Positions 5,355 through 6,043 of a stretch of DNA of 6,043 nt are shown here, one piece after another. The notes beneath the pieces were generated by a model. The model searched no databases and was not told where the DNA came from. It saw only the letters and a program-made list of their open reading frames with translations. The DNA lies in NCBI GenBank assembly GCA_018054915.1, contig JAGPIR010000084.1:1-6043 (forward strand). Direction: 5' to 3'. Within the stretch, counting starts at the first letter, position 1; each line of letters starts with the position of its first letter. Source of the stretch: Allobrachymonas sp. GTDB taxonomy: Bacteria > Pseudomonadota > Gammaproteobacteria > Burkholderiales > Burkholderiaceae_C. The position numbers were made by a program, and so were the translations under genes.

Positions 5355-6043
5355 TCATCCGAGGGTATTGTGATAATGGTGCCGGTCGGTCCGGTTGAGC
5401 GCCCGCCGTACCTCTACCGGCCGGTCATTGAAGGTATAGCTGATGCGCTCCACCTGCAACAGGGGGGTATCCACGTTGCAGTGCAGCAACCGAGCCTGCT
5501 CGGCGTCTGGCAAAACGGCGCGCAATTTTTCTTCGGCACGAATCATCCGCACGCCATACGCCTTCTCGAACAGGGCATAGGTCGGTCCCGCATACTGCTG
5601 CAATTCCTCGGCGGTGAGGCCGCGGAACATCAAGGCGGGCAGCCAGATGTCTTCAAGAACGGTGGGCTCTCCGGCAAAGGACAGCACTCGGCGGATCGAC
5701 AACAGCGTATCACCCGGATTGAGATGCAGGGCGCGCGCCAGATCCGCCGGAGCGCGCAACCGGCGGCATTCAATAATGCTGCGTTGCGGGCCGTTCGTTT
5801 CGTCCATCCCCCCTTCATCGGGGCGCAGCCGCAAAAACCGGAAGCGAAGCTGCTGCTCGCCATGGCTGGCCACAAAAGTGCCCTTGCCCTGCCGGCGCAC
5901 CAGCAAATTCTCTGCGGCCAGTTCGTCGATGGCCTTGCGCACCGTGCCCTGGCTGACGTTGTAGCGCCGGGCCAGCTCCATTTCACTGGGAATGATTTCC
6001 AGCGGTTTCCACTCTCCAGCCTGCATGCTGTCGAGCATCGACT
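5355..6043 (-). CDS. GntR-family transcriptional regulator, HutC/UTRA type, N-terminus cut by window edge
   Basis: A DNA-binding regulator with an N-terminal winged helix-turn-helix and a C-terminal UTRA effector domain. Numbering from the first in-window Met (6036-6038), the GntR signature is IPSEMELARRYNVSQGTVRK (16-35), followed by AIDELAAENLL and the wing RRQGKGTF (48-55). The UTRA domain covers about 85-220 and ends with VERISYTFNDRPVEV. The visible 227 residues after that Met are probably not the whole protein. The frame is open to the right edge, and the family normally has about 20 more residues including a PLYQQIK-like helix before this point. The stop is at 5355-5357. It lies on the same strand as sdhC, 306 bases upstream. 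Known UTRA proteins sense small metabolites such as sugars or amino-acid derivatives. Control of the sdh-gltA operon is an inference from position only, and its ligand cannot be read from the sequence. Confidence 0.93.
   Translation of the reverse strand, partial: SMLDSMQAGEWKPLEIIPSEMELARRYNVSQGTVRKAIDELAAENLLVRRQGKGTFVASHGEQQLRFRFLRLRPDEGGMDETNGPQRSIIECRRLRAPADLARALHLNPGDTLLSIRRVLSFAGEPTVLEDIWLPALMFRGLTAEELQQYAGPTYALFEKAYGVRMIRAEEKLRAVLPDAEQARLLHCNVDTPLLQVERISYTFNDRPVEVRRALNRTDRHHYHNTLG

Noticed and set aside
5008..5358. Small minus-strand frames in the regulator-sdhC gap as possible leader peptides or small genes
   Set aside because: They lack ribosome sites, run out of frame into sdhC in some cases, and show no domain or codon pattern resembling the neighbours.
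1..6043. A new defence, mobile or other accessory system
   Set aside because: Every gene is a recognisable housekeeping or regulatory gene on one strand; no transposase, integrase, toxin, nuclease, array of repeats, tRNA or rRNA was seen.

Overview
The window is a GC-rich stretch of a bacterial chromosome carrying central carbon metabolism genes. It almost certainly comes from a betaproteobacterium of the order Burkholderiales. The family may be Alcaligenaceae (Bordetella/Achromobacter-like), but that is inferred from remembered protein sequences and gene order and no search was run. All genes lie on the minus strand, so transcription runs from high to low coordinates: GntR-type regulator (partial) - sdhC - sdhD - sdhA - sdhB - sdhE - gltA (partial).

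Region by region. Positions 6043-5355 hold a HutC/UTRA-type GntR regulator whose first residues lie beyond the right edge. Positions 5354-5049 are a 306-base gap with no convincing gene. It holds a plausible -10 box and several small inverted or direct repeats, and is the likely control region of the operon. Positions 5048-1359 hold a tightly packed succinate dehydrogenase operon: sdhC and sdhD (membrane anchors), sdhA (flavoprotein), sdhB (iron-sulfur protein) and sdhE (flavinylation factor). Gaps are 14, 4, 43 and 23 bases. After a 90-base gap comes gltA (1268 to the left edge), type II citrate synthase, lacking only its last residues.

How the genes work together. SdhCDAB forms respiratory complex II, which oxidises succinate to fumarate and passes electrons through FAD, three Fe-S clusters and haem b to ubiquinone. 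SdhE helps attach FAD covalently to SdhA. GltA makes citrate from oxaloacetate and acetyl-CoA. The cluster therefore joins the entry step of the TCA cycle to its membrane-bound step, with a metabolite-sensing type of regulator just upstream. All catalytic and cofactor-binding residues that can be checked are intact.

This is a well-known housekeeping arrangement. I see no mobile element, CRISPR array, RNA gene, phage gene or new defence system. The open questions concern the sdhC leader and whether the GntR protein controls the operon. The many long open frames on the plus strand are antisense shadows of GC-rich genes.
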